64,000 nt of DNA from Verrucomicrobiota bacterium (GCA_025360015.1 JANYCZ010000021.1:124001-188000), one strand, 5' to 3'. Shown: positions 1 to 8,553, numbered from the stretch's first letter. The notes: generated from the letters alone by a model not told the origin. Numbers and translations are program-made.

Positions 1-97
1 AGACGCCGCCGAGCATGGCGTGACGGGCGTTGAGGGGGAGCGCCATGAGACGGGAGAGGACCGTGGGGTCGAGGAAGGAGCGGGTGTCAGATGGCAT
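1..97 (-). CDS. DUF58-domain protein, N-terminal fragment
   Basis: Partial gene running off the left edge. The minus strand from 97 reads MPSDTRSFLDPTVLSRLMAL and continues NARHAMLGGV, which matches the start of DUF58 proteins (usually FLDP-x-x-L-x-x-L ... ARH-x-x-x-G). A GGAGGGG ribosome-binding site lies about 8 bases upstream of the ATG. DUF58 genes normally follow moxR directly and act with it in cell-envelope or von Willebrand-type assembly. Here moxR is upstream at 640-1644, but a four-helix-bundle gene sits in between and overlaps this gene's first codons by 11 bases. Only 32 codons are visible. Confidence 0.8.
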   Translation of the reverse strand, partial: MPSDTRSFLDPTVLSRLMALPLNARHAMLGGV

Positions 98-554
98 CGT
101 GGGCCCCTCCGTGGTTCGTCCTCGTCCTCGTCCTCCTACTCGAACTCGTCCTCGATTCTTGCGCTCTCGTTATACCAGAAGTGTCGTCGAACCGATCCAC
201 CAGTTTCGTCAGCATGCTCACGATTCGTACCAGCATGGCCTTTCCTTGCTCGACTCGCTTCATCGAGCAAGCCCGTTTGGCGACCAAGGCATCGAGACAC
301 GCTGCGCACTCTGTCGCAGAGCCACGAGCATCGTCGAAGAAACGTGCGCGTAGCTGGCTCACACGTTTGCCGTTTCCTTCGGCCGTGTTGAGAAGCTGCG
401 AGATGCTGGCGCGGTCAAGTTGGTCTAGAGTCTCTGCAAGGCGTGCACCTTTGATTTCGCGCAGGTCCTCGAACAAGTCGGTGAGCCACGAGATGAACTC
501 GAGTTCGAGCTTGTAAACATCGAGCTTTTCGTGGTCGAAGAGGACGGTGGGCAT
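87..554 (-). CDS. Four-helix-bundle protein (23S rRNA IVS/TIGR02436-like)
   Basis: 155 residues. The first ~125 are helical and charged, resembling the small four-helix-bundle family found in 23S rRNA intervening sequences and as free-standing genes; the molecular role of that family is unclear. The N-terminal half (FDHEKLDVYKLELEFISWL) and the motif QLLNTAEGNGKR near residue 60 are characteristic. After about residue 130 the frame reads through the left inverted repeat, giving a Ser/Arg/Thr-rich low-complexity tail, and stops inside the start of the DUF58 gene. The tail is therefore probably repeat-derived. The gene lies between moxR and DUF58 and is flanked by inverted repeats at 116-156 and 570-622. 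Confidence 0.75.
   Translation of the reverse strand: MPTVLFDHEKLDVYKLELEFISWLTDLFEDLREIKGARLAETLDQLDRASISQLLNTAEGNGKRVSQLRARFFDDARGSATECAACLDALVAKRACSMKRVEQGKAMLVRIVSMLTKLVDRFDDTSGITRAQESRTSSSRRTRTRTNHGGAHDAI
116..156. repeat. Left inverted repeat of the four-helix-bundle module
   Basis: 41 bases made of three TCGTCC units, a TCCTACTCGAACTCG core and CTCGAT at the inner end. It is the reverse complement of 570-622 except that it has one fewer TCGTCC unit and one fewer CGAACT unit. It overlaps the 3' part of the four-helix-bundle frame and ends about 19 bases before the DUF58 start codon. Confidence 0.85.
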
Positions 555-569
555 GGCGGTAGCGGTTTG

Positions 570-622
570 ATCGAGGACGAGTTCGAGTTCGAGTAGGAGG
601 ACGAGGACGAGGACGAGGACGA
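570..622. repeat. Right inverted repeat of the four-helix-bundle module
   Basis: 53 bases, the reverse complement of 116-156 plus two extra 6-base units. It lies between the moxR stop at 640 and the four-helix-bundle start at 554. In the transcript the two arms could pair into a long GC-rich stem enclosing the whole gene, as in 23S rRNA intervening sequences. Confidence 0.85.
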
Positions 623-639
623 GCCGGAATCGAGAGCGC

Positions 640-1644
<1,005 letters not shown>

Positions 1645-1745
1645 GGTATTTTTTGGAATGCTGAGACATGCCACCAGAAAACAGGTGTTCTGACAAGGGC
1701 GGTGTATGTAAATAAACTGTCAACGCCGCTGGAACTTGGGTTTGT

Positions 1746-2684
1746 TTATCCAGCGAGTGTTCGCACGTGATGGGTGACGGCGCTGGCGAGGCCCTGAAGA
1801 TTGTAGCCGCCTTCGAGGATGGAGACGAGGCGGCTTTGGCAGTGGGTGTGCGCGGATTCGAGGAGGAGTTTTGTTAACGCGACGAAATCGTCGTCGGTGA
1901 GGCGGAACTGGCCGAGGGGATCGTCGATGCGGGAGTCGAAGCCGGCGGAGATGAGAATGAGGTCGGGTTTGAAGGCGTCGATGGCGGGCAGCAGGCGGTC
2001 GGTGAAGGCGGCACCGAGGGTGCTCATGCCGGTGCGGGCCGGGAAGGGGAGATTCAGTGTGGTGCCGTGGCCTTTGCCGCTGCCGGTTTCATTGGCGTGG
2101 CCGGTGAAGGGGTAGAGCGGGCTCTGATGCGTGCTGCAAAAGAGCACGCTGCCGTCTTCATAAAAGATGTCCTGGGTGCCGTTGCCGTGGTGCACGTCCC
2201 AGTCGATGATGGCGACTTTTTGCGCACCGTGATGCTGCTGCGCATGGCGGGCGGCGATGGCGATGTTGTTGAAGAGGCAGAAGCCCATGCCTTGGGCTGG
2301 GCGTGCGTGGTGGCCGGGCGGGCGCACGGCGCAGAAGGCGTTCGTGGCCTTGCCGGTGAAGACGGCATCGACGGCGTTTAAGACGCCGCCGACGGCTTGG
2401 ATGGCCACGGCATAGGACTTGGAGCAGATGGCGGTGTCGCCGGTGCTGAGGTCGTCGAGGCCGGATTCGACGTCTTCTTTGGCCGTGGCGATGTAGCCGC
2501 GATCATGGCAGAGGGCGAGTTCATCGAGGGTGGCCGCACGCGGCGCGATGGATTGCGTTTTGGTGACGAGGCCGGAAGTTGTGAGCGCCTGCGTGATCGC
2601 GATGTGGCGCTTGACGCTTTCCGGATGACCGGGGCCTGGGTCGTGCTGTTGGTAGATGGGATCGAGAAGCAGAGCCGTTCGCAT
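1746..2684 (-). CDS. Histone deacetylase-family (HDAC/acetoin utilization-like) protein
   Basis: 312 residues of the arginase/deacetylase fold. Zinc-site and active-site motifs are intact: RPPGHHA near residue 121, DWDVHHGNGTQD near 160, SAGFDSR near 246 and LEGGYN near 290. Bacterial members deacetylate acetylpolyamines, acetoin-related substrates or acetyl-lysine; the substrate here cannot be read from sequence. It lies downstream of rph, separated by a 92-bp palindrome that ends two bases before the start codon. No Shine-Dalgarno site is visible, so translation may depend on how that palindrome folds. Confidence 0.92.
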   Translation of the reverse strand: MRTALLLDPIYQQHDPGPGHPESVKRHIAITQALTTSGLVTKTQSIAPRAATLDELALCHDRGYIATAKEDVESGLDDLSTGDTAICSKSYAVAIQAVGGVLNAVDAVFTGKATNAFCAVRPPGHHARPAQGMGFCLFNNIAIAARHAQQHHGAQKVAIIDWDVHHGNGTQDIFYEDGSVLFCSTHQSPLYPFTGHANETGSGKGHGTTLNLPFPARTGMSTLGAAFTDRLLPAIDAFKPDLILISAGFDSRIDDPLGQFRLTDDDFVALTKLLLESAHTHCQSRLVSILEGGYNLQGLASAVTHHVRTLAG

Positions 2685-2686
2685 GA

Positions 2687-2778
2687 GTTTACGGTGGTTG
2701 ACTGTTGTTTACGATTGTTGGCAATGGTTTGGCCAAACCATCGTCAACCACGGTCAACAACTGTAAACTACCGTCAAC
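2687..2778. repeat. 92-bp imperfect palindrome built from 10-bp repeats
   Basis: Two 46-base arms (2687-2732 and 2733-2778) are reverse complements at most positions, with an uninterrupted 18-bp centre ATGGTTTGGCCAAACCAT (2724-2741). Each arm is itself four or so direct copies of a degenerate 10-mer of the form GTTKAC-N-N-T-K. It fills the gap between the rph stop and the start of the deacetylase gene, so it would form a long hairpin in a shared transcript. Confidence 0.85.
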
Positions 2779-2784
2779 TCTTCC

Positions 2785-3570
2785 TCAGCGTTTGCCGAAG
2801 AATTCGGCGAGCTTTTGGAGGTCTTTGCCTTCAGCGGGCTTCATGGCGCTGGTGATGGCTTCTTCTTGGATGACGAGGAGTTCCTTGATGCCTTTGCGAC
2901 CGTATTCGAGCATGGAGTGAAGCTGGGCCTCGGTGAAGGTGGCTTCTTCACCGCTGCCCTGGATTTCGACGAATTCACCGTCTTCGGTGAGGACGATATT
3001 GCTGTCCACATCGGCGGCGGCGTCTTCCTTGTAGCAGAGGTCGAGGAGGGTCTCTCCGTTGACGATGCCGACGCTGACGGCGGCGAGTTTCTTTTTGAGC
3101 GGCTGGCGCGTGATCTTGCCCTTTTCGAGCAGGCGGTTGAAGGCGATGGAGACGGCGATGCAGGCACCGGTGATGGCGGCGGTGCGAGTGCCGCCGTCGG
3201 CCTGGAGGACATCGCAGTCTACGCAGAGGGTGCGGGGGCCGAGTTTTTCCAGATCAACGACGGCGCGCAGGCTGCGGCCGATGAGGCGCTGGATCTCGGT
3301 GCTGCGGCCATCGGGCCTGCCGCGTGAGCTTTCGCGGTCTTTGCGCTCAAGCGTGGAATAGGGAAGCATGGAGTACTCCGCGGTGAGCCAGCCGCCTTTG
3401 ATGTTCTGCACCTTCATCCAGCGTGGCACCTCTTCATTGATGCAGGCGGTGCAGATGACGCGGGTGTTGCCAAAGGCGATGAGGACGGAGCCCGCGGCAT
3501 GCGGGGCGACGTCGAGGACGTATTCGATTTTGCGGAGTTGGTCTGGAGTGCGGCCGTCGGTTCTGGGCAT
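2785..3570 (-). CDS. rph: Ribonuclease PH
   Basis: 261 residues from MPRTDGRTPDQLR, the conserved start of the family; the frame is open 11 codons further upstream but the DGR motif sets the start. RNase PH is a phosphorolytic 3'-5' exoribonuclease that trims tRNA 3' ends. Recognisable segments: GNTRVICTA near residue 35, the SSRGRPDGRSTEIQRLIGRSL block around 80-100, CDVLQADGGTRTAAITG near 118-134, and D-rich metal-site residues near 170-180. The C-terminal 30 residues extend slightly beyond E. coli RNase PH. Transcribed away from the hypothetical gene at 3725. Confidence 0.95.
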   Translation of the reverse strand: MPRTDGRTPDQLRKIEYVLDVAPHAAGSVLIAFGNTRVICTACINEEVPRWMKVQNIKGGWLTAEYSMLPYSTLERKDRESSRGRPDGRSTEIQRLIGRSLRAVVDLEKLGPRTLCVDCDVLQADGGTRTAAITGACIAVSIAFNRLLEKGKITRQPLKKKLAAVSVGIVNGETLLDLCYKEDAAADVDSNIVLTEDGEFVEIQGSGEEATFTEAQLHSMLEYGRKGIKELLVIQEEAITSAMKPAEGKDLQKLAEFFGKR

Positions 3571-3724
3571 GGCGGTGCTTAGCACGAAGCGCGGGTGCGC
3601 CAAAGCCTTTTATAAAGATGTAATCAAGCCTTTGAACAAACACCCGAGACCCTCCGTCGAAACTGGTAACTCAAAATTGGCATTCGTTATGCTTAAGGTA
3701 GCTGACAGTTCAAACTTAATCTCC

Positions 3725-4405
3725 ATGACGCGCTTTCCTCGCCCGGGTTGCTGGTTCCGTTTTACCCCAACGGATTGGAATTTCATTCGCGACACCCTGG
3801 CGGTGACGGAGCGCGGCAAGGAGGGCTTTAAGGCGATGATGGATGACCCGGACGCGGTGCCGATCATCCTCGACAACGACAAGCTCTTTGACGCGGCGAT
3901 CGTTTCTCGCAAGGCGGCCATTCTCTCACCAGAACTGTTCTTCTTCATCGTGATCCGCCATTCACTGAAGGAATTTGGCATCAAGGAGATGGCGGTGGCG
4001 GACTACATGGCCGTGGTGTGCGCGGACTTTGGCTGCTCGCCGACGAAGGGGCCGCAGGATATCAATCACAGCATCGACAGCCTGTACAGTGTGGATTATC
4101 TGGAGGCGATCGAGAACGCGAGCCGGCATCACAAGTTTTTCCTGCACGTGCAGTGCGCGAACCAGTTTCTGGTGCTGACCTGCTTGTATCCTGACTTTTT
4201 ACACCGCCGTGCGGCGCGGCGTGGAGCGCCGGATGTGGACTATTACGAGCAGGTGGTCGTCAGCCATCTCGACGCAGCCCGCAAGCATGTGCTGGCGGAC
4301 GAGTTTGCGATGGAGGAGACCTTTGAGAAAGTGGCGGAGTGCTTTCCACCGGCGCGCCGGGCGCTGAACCACACAGTGCGCGAGTACCTGAGCCTGGGGC
4401 AGTAG
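3725..4405 (+). CDS. Conserved hypothetical protein
   Basis: 226 residues from MTRFPRPGCWFRFT; another ATG in frame at 3689 would add 12 residues. The part upstream of that overlaps rph in antisense and is not convincing as coding. The protein is soluble and mixed alpha/beta to helical, without signal peptide or membrane segment. Segments such as FRFTPTDWNFIRDTLAVTER and GPQDINHSIDSLYSVDYLEAI look conserved rather than random. I do not recognise the family. It is divergent from rph, with a shared 150-bp upstream region, and converges on the gene ending at 4415. Confidence 0.75.
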   Translation: MTRFPRPGCWFRFTPTDWNFIRDTLAVTERGKEGFKAMMDDPDAVPIILDNDKLFDAAIVSRKAAILSPELFFFIVIRHSLKEFGIKEMAVADYMAVVCADFGCSPTKGPQDINHSIDSLYSVDYLEAIENASRHHKFFLHVQCANQFLVLTCLYPDFLHRRAARRGAPDVDYYEQVVVSHLDAARKHVLADEFAMEETFEKVAECFPPARRALNHTVREYLSLGQ

Positions 4406-4414
4406 CCTGCCTGC

Positions 4415-5908
4415 CTACAGGGAGGTGGTCTTGGTGGGTTCGCTTCTTGGAGGGATGGGAGAGGTGGTGAGCATGATGGCGATGTCTTCGCGGCCGCGCC
4501 AGGCATCGCGGCACCATTTGTTTTGCATGCCACGCATGATGTCGGCGGCGAGCTCGCGGCGGCCGATGGTGACGGCGAGGAGGCCGAGATCGCTGCGGAG
4601 TTCGTAGCTGTCCGGCCATTGGGTGACGGCGGCTCGGATGGCGCGTTCGACGGTTTCCAGATTCAGGCGCGGCTGGATGTCGGGGAAGTCGCCGTCGAAG
4701 TAGGTTTTACGCAGCATCTGTGCGGCGAGGGCACCTTTCGAGCTGCTTTGCAGTTCTTCAAGAATTTCGGCGTAGATCTGGCGGCCCGTTTCACCGCCTT
4801 TGACGAAGCAGCGGCCGAGGGTGATGGCGAGCGGGGTGTAGTCCGGGTATTTGCGCAATGCCTCCTGGAACACCGGTGCGATTTCGGCCGGTGGGCGGCC
4901 GGTGATGGACTGCAGGCGGAGCATGGTATCATACCAGGCGGGGCTGGTCTTGGGGATTTCCTGCATCAGCTCGAGGCCACGGTCCGATGCGAGACGGATG
5001 ACCGAAAAGGAGCCACCGCGCTTGGCGATGAAGGCGGCGTAGTGGAAGAGGTAGCGGGCTTCGGCGAGGCGGGCGAAGATGGAGGTGGGCTTCTGCTTCT
5101 GCCAGATCTTGATGGCGCTGTGGATTTCACGCCAGGCGCTTTCGGTCTGGAAATCCTGATCGAGCGGGCGCATGGCATCCATGATGATGTCGAGTGCCCA
5201 ATCACCGCCGGAGGTCTGCAACTCGCTAGCGTTGATGGCATTGAAGAAATGCTCCAGCCGTTCGATGTTGCCCTCACGCAGGCGGAGCACGGCCATGTGC
5301 TCGATGGCTTTGCGCTGGCGGGGGCCGTCGAATTCGTCGCGCTCATGGGGGAAGTGGATCTTGCCGATCACCTTCAGGCTCATGGCGGCGTAGAGCATGC
5401 AGCAGTGCTCATGGTAGCGGAGGTTGTCGCGCACCCAAGTCACGGTGCGGTCGTCCGCCAGGAGCATGGCGTAGGGGAATTTGGTTTCGATGAGCTCGAT
5501 GGCTGGAGCGGCTTTCTTGACGTCTCCGTAGTAGAGACAGGTGTAGGCTTTTGCCAGAAGGACGGCGCCGGCATCGTGGTAGGCCTTGTATTTCTGTGCG
5601 ACGTCCCAGGTCTGAAAATTTTTGACGACGGAGGAGAGAGGTTTGGCGGCGGGCAGAATGTCTGCCAGCGCTTCGTCCATGTCTTCCAACTGCTTGGGAT
5701 TGCGACTGGCGTACCAGTATTTGGCGGCGGCTTGGAGGTTGTCGTGCTTGGCGCGTTTCTCCACCGACTGGGATTCACGGAGGGCCTGCTCAATGACTTG
5801 GGGAGGAAGCTGCTGGGCGTAAGCTGGCGATGCTGCGCAGAGGGTGAGAAGCAGCCATGAGCGTGTCAGGATGAAGGACAGGGCAGGGGAGACGGCAGGA
5901 GCGAGCAT
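4415..5908 (-). CDS. Secreted TPR-like/helical-repeat hypothetical protein
   Basis: 497 residues. A hydrophobic N-terminus ending in SPAYAQQ (about residues 1-32) is a probable signal peptide. The rest is helical with TPR-like spacing, for example the segment around residues 330-370 (PEIAPVFQEALRKYPDYTPLAI in sense, shortened here) and KYWYASRNPKQLEDMDEAL near 65. It resembles the repeat regions of large PVC-group secreted proteins of unknown function (DUF4034-like is possible but unproven). The ATG lies within a perfect 11-bp inverted repeat at 5902-5928. Confidence 0.75.
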   Translation of the reverse strand: MLAPAVSPALSFILTRSWLLLTLCAASPAYAQQLPPQVIEQALRESQSVEKRAKHDNLQAAAKYWYASRNPKQLEDMDEALADILPAAKPLSSVVKNFQTWDVAQKYKAYHDAGAVLLAKAYTCLYYGDVKKAAPAIELIETKFPYAMLLADDRTVTWVRDNLRYHEHCCMLYAAMSLKVIGKIHFPHERDEFDGPRQRKAIEHMAVLRLREGNIERLEHFFNAINASELQTSGGDWALDIIMDAMRPLDQDFQTESAWREIHSAIKIWQKQKPTSIFARLAEARYLFHYAAFIAKRGGSFSVIRLASDRGLELMQEIPKTSPAWYDTMLRLQSITGRPPAEIAPVFQEALRKYPDYTPLAITLGRCFVKGGETGRQIYAEILEELQSSSKGALAAQMLRKTYFDGDFPDIQPRLNLETVERAIRAAVTQWPDSYELRSDLGLLAVTIGRRELAADIMRGMQNKWCRDAWRGREDIAIMLTTSPIPPRSEPTKTTSL

Positions 5909-5928
5909 TATAGTAATTATAATGCTCG
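5902..5928. promoter_or_regulatory. Perfect 11-bp inverted repeat over the start codon
   Basis: Arms CGAGCATTATA (5902-5912) and TATAATGCTCG (5918-5928) enclose a 5-base spacer. The arm includes the predicted ATG at 5908-5906. On the minus strand each arm also carries a TATAAT hexamer. It could be an operator over a -10 element or an RNA hairpin that hides the start codon. If TATAAT is a real -10, translation would have to start further downstream than annotated. Confidence 0.55.
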
Positions 5929-5965
5929 GACGGCAGGGGTGTCAAACGGGAGGCGTCTTAGAATA

Positions 5966-6382
5966 TTATTCCTGAGGGAGTTTTTCGCGCTGTGCGGCCA
6001 GTTTGGCGCGGAGTTTGGCCAGTTCTCCTTCGAGATCGGAGATCTTTTTCTTTAGGATGGCGCAGTGCTGGGCGGGGGTCGCGCTGCTGGAGGCGGTCGA
6101 GGAGATTGAAGAGGAGGGCGAGGCGCGAGAGGCGGTCCAGAGACCGCGAAGGCAGCAGGCGCGGAGGAGCTTGCCGGCGCGGAGCATGCGGGTGAAGCGG
6201 AAAATCTTCAGCACGCGGATGAATGCGACGAGGGGCAGGAGGATGACGACGAGATTGATCCAGTTTTTGAGGCAGTAGGCCAGCTTGTCCGGAGCGGCGG
6301 CACGAGCATCCGGCCATGGCGAATGGCGCCGCCTTGGGGAACCGGGCCGGAAGTGGTCGAAGCGCTTGTCATGGGTGGCAGG
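5966..6382 (-). pseudogene. Voltage-sensor-like S3-S4 plus coiled-coil remnant
   Basis: An open minus-strand frame of 138 codons with no ATG, GTG or TTG before position 6214, which falls inside the conserved part. It encodes a hydrophobic segment (NWINLVVILLPLVAF), then a helix in which seven basic residues are spaced exactly every third position (R..K..R..R..R..K..R, starting just after that segment), the signature of an S4 voltage sensor. A Ser-rich linker and a terminal coiled coil (AILKKKISDLEGELAKLRAK) follow. S1 and S2 of a voltage-sensor domain are absent. Either the start codon is unusual or this is the 3' remnant of an ion-channel-like gene. It follows the response regulator on the same strand. 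Confidence 0.5.
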
Positions 6383-6445
6383 TTAGAGGGGGCGAGCGGT
6401 GGTTGGTAATCACGGGATGTCACCCGGCCAGGTTCCAGGGCCGGA

Positions 6446-7117
6446 TCAACCGCCACCGAGCGCATAACCCACGCCACGGACGGTGCGGATGAGCTTTTTT
6501 TCGTGGTCTTTGTCGATCTTTGCGCGCAGGCGCTGGATGTAGACCTCCACGAGATTGGTTTCGGGGTCCATGTTGTAGCCCCAGACATGCTCATAAATTT
6601 GCATGCGGCCAAAGACGCGGCCGGGGCTGCGCATGAGGTGCTCCAGCAGTTCAAACTCGCGTGTGCTCAGTTCGACGTCCGCACCATTGCGGCTGACTTT
6701 GCGTTCGAGGAGATTGATGCAGAGATCCTCGACACGCAGCAGGTGGCTGGAGTCGCCGGCCTTGCGGCGCACCACGGTGTGGAGGCGGGCGGCGAGCTCT
6801 TCGACGAAGAACGGCTTGGTCATGTAATCGTCCGCGCCGAGGTTCAGCCCTTCGATTTTTTCTGGCAGCGTGGAACGTGCGGTGAGGAGGATGACGGGCA
6901 CGTTGTTGCGCTTTTCACGCAGGCCGCGCAGGATGCTGAGGCCATCACGACCGGGTACCATGATGTCCAGCACCAGGGCGTCATAGGGCACGGTGGTGGC
7001 CATTTCCCAGGCTTCATCGCCATCGGTCACGGCATCCACTTGGATACCCTGCTCCTCCAGCCCCTTCTTGGCAAAGGAAAGCAGTTTGGCCTGGTCTTCG
7101 ACAAGGAGAATGCGCAT
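6446..7117 (-). CDS. OmpR/PhoB-family response regulator
   Basis: 223 residues from MRILLVEDQ. The receiver domain (1-115) has the acidic pair E7/D8, phospho-acceptor D51 (LVLDIMVPGRDG), T79 and K101. The C-terminal winged helix spans about 125-220, with the typical ELSTREFELLEHLMRSPG and VEVYIQRLRAKID segments and the final IRTVRGVGYAL strand. It binds DNA when phosphorylated. No histidine kinase follows; the downstream frame is a voltage-sensor-like remnant, so the partner is elsewhere or lost. An upstream in-frame start at 7219 would add a non-homologous tail and is rejected. Confidence 0.95.
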   Translation of the reverse strand: MRILLVEDQAKLLSFAKKGLEEQGIQVDAVTDGDEAWEMATTVPYDALVLDIMVPGRDGLSILRGLREKRNNVPVILLTARSTLPEKIEGLNLGADDYMTKPFFVEELAARLHTVVRRKAGDSSHLLRVEDLCINLLERKVSRNGADVELSTREFELLEHLMRSPGRVFGRMQIYEHVWGYNMDPETNLVEVYIQRLRAKIDKDHEKKLIRTVRGVGYALGGG

Positions 7118-7164
7118 GTGGCGGACGATGCGGCGAGATGAACGCTTGTCCACAGGCAGCTTTG

Positions 7165-7218
7165 AAATGACGAATGAGTGAATCCGAATGGCGAATGAAT
7201 GACGAAGGCAGAATGACA
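7165..7218. repeat. Degenerate GAATGAC-type short repeats
   Basis: Between the divergent response-regulator and serine-hydrolase genes the plus strand carries about six imperfect copies of GAATGA/GAATGGC-like heptamers with variable spacing. They lie in the 5' leader of both genes. Function unknown; similar short-repeat tracts occur in intergenic regions of related genomes, which I cannot verify here. Confidence 0.45.
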
Positions 7219-7246
7219 ATCCGCCCTTTTCTGTTACTCATCCGTC

Positions 7247-8236
7247 ATGACGCCTCTGCTGGCATTTCTGCATTTTTTCTCGTTTTCGCCTGCGGCGCAC
7301 ACGGTGCCAGCGCAGGGGATTCAGGCGGCTGCAGCGTATTCCGCCGCGCATGGTGGGCATGCCTTTCTGGTGAAGCAGAATGGCAAAATCCTGCACGAGT
7401 CCTACACGAACGGGCACACGAAGTACGAGCCGCACCGCATTTACAGCGGCACGAAGGCCTTCTGGGGGCTGACGGCCTTCGCGGCGGAGAAGGATGGGCT
7501 GTTTTCTATGGATGAGCGTGTGGCCAACACCATCACGGAATGGCAGGGCGATCCGCGCAAGAGCCAGATCACGGTGCGGCAACTGCTGGATTTCAGCCAT
7601 GGGCTTGAGCCGATGTTTGGCCTGCATGAGAACACGTTTAAGGACCGCACCGCCGCAGCGCTGAAAGCTAAGACAGTGGGAACACCGGGCCGGTCATTCA
7701 TCTATGGTCCTGCGGCGTTGCAGGTGTTTCATGAACTGCTGGCGCGCAAGCTGCGGCGAAAGCAGACGCCCACGTGGTATATGGAGCGCAAGGTGCTCGG
7801 TCCGCTCGGACTTGGCTCGCAGCGCTATCTGCCGGATCAGCAGGGAGCGCCGTTGCTGGCAGCCGGATTTATGCAGACGGCACGCCAGTGGTCGGAGCTG
7901 GGCACGTGGATGCTCAAGCATGAGGATGTGCTGATGAAGCTGCAGGGCAGCAGCGCCAACGCGGCTTTTTCTTTTGGCTTCTGGAACAACCATGCTGCGG
8001 CCAGCCCAGCGGCGCGTGAGGTGGATGCGGAGGCGATGCTGGACAAAAAATGGAGCCAGCAGTCCTGGCGCAATGCATGCCTTTGCCGGGCTGCACCTGC
8101 GGATCTCATTGCGTGCATTGGGTCTTTTGGGCAGAGGCTTTACATCGTGCCGTCGCTGAAGCTGGTCATCGTGCGGATGGCGAAGGATTCGAAGCCGAAT
8201 GATGCGGAGATGCTGAGGCTGTTGTTTGGGAAATAA
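7247..8236 (+). CDS. Secreted serine hydrolase (beta-lactamase/PBP-like fold)
   Basis: 329 residues with a hydrophobic leader ending near residue 18-23. The class C-type SxxK motif is SGTK (near residue 68), in RIYSGTKAFWGLTAFAAEKDG, which is typical of the beta-lactamase-related Pfam family. The second motif appears as YGP near 148 rather than YxN, which differs from classical beta-lactamases. It is probably an envelope esterase or peptidase rather than a resistance enzyme. The C-terminus (LYIVPSLKLVIVRM) forms the expected last strands. Divergent from the response regulator. Confidence 0.85.
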   Translation: MTPLLAFLHFFSFSPAAHTVPAQGIQAAAAYSAAHGGHAFLVKQNGKILHESYTNGHTKYEPHRIYSGTKAFWGLTAFAAEKDGLFSMDERVANTITEWQGDPRKSQITVRQLLDFSHGLEPMFGLHENTFKDRTAAALKAKTVGTPGRSFIYGPAALQVFHELLARKLRRKQTPTWYMERKVLGPLGLGSQRYLPDQQGAPLLAAGFMQTARQWSELGTWMLKHEDVLMKLQGSSANAAFSFGFWNNHAAASPAAREVDAEAMLDKKWSQQSWRNACLCRAAPADLIACIGSFGQRLYIVPSLKLVIVRMAKDSKPNDAEMLRLLFGK

Positions 8237-8253
8237 ATGACGCTTTGCGTGCT

Positions 8254-8553
8254 TCAGTTTCGCCACAAGCCGTAATTCGGGTGCCGTTTCTCATGCTTCA
8301 CCACCGACACACGAACGCTGTCCGGCAGAATGCGGAATAGAATCAAGTAGGGAAACTTGTTCAGCGTTGTCCGCCGCAGAATCTGATTGCCCAGATAATA
8401 TGGAAATCGCGTGGGCTGCTCCGCGATCTCGACGAATCGCGCCCGCAACTCACTGAAGAAGCGGTCCGCCAGTCGTTCTCCACCTTCCTTGTGATAGTAG
8501 GCGAGGATGGCCTTCACATCCCGCTCCACCGCCGGATGAAAGGTGAGATTCAC
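8254..8553 (-). CDS. ParE/RelE-superfamily toxin
   Basis: 99 residues. The N-terminal helix pair (FHPAVERDVKAILAYYHKEGGERLADRFFSEL) and the beta sheet ending in VSVVKHEKRHPNYG fit plasmid-stabilisation ParE/RelE toxins. Family members poison gyrase or cleave mRNA at the ribosome; which applies here is not readable. The start overlaps the antitoxin stop by four bases (ATGA at 8550-8553), the normal arrangement for a co-translated pair. Confidence 0.88.
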   Translation of the reverse strand: MNLTFHPAVERDVKAILAYYHKEGGERLADRFFSELRARFVEIAEQPTRFPYYLGNQILRRTTLNKFPYLILFRILPDSVRVSVVKHEKRHPNYGLWRN

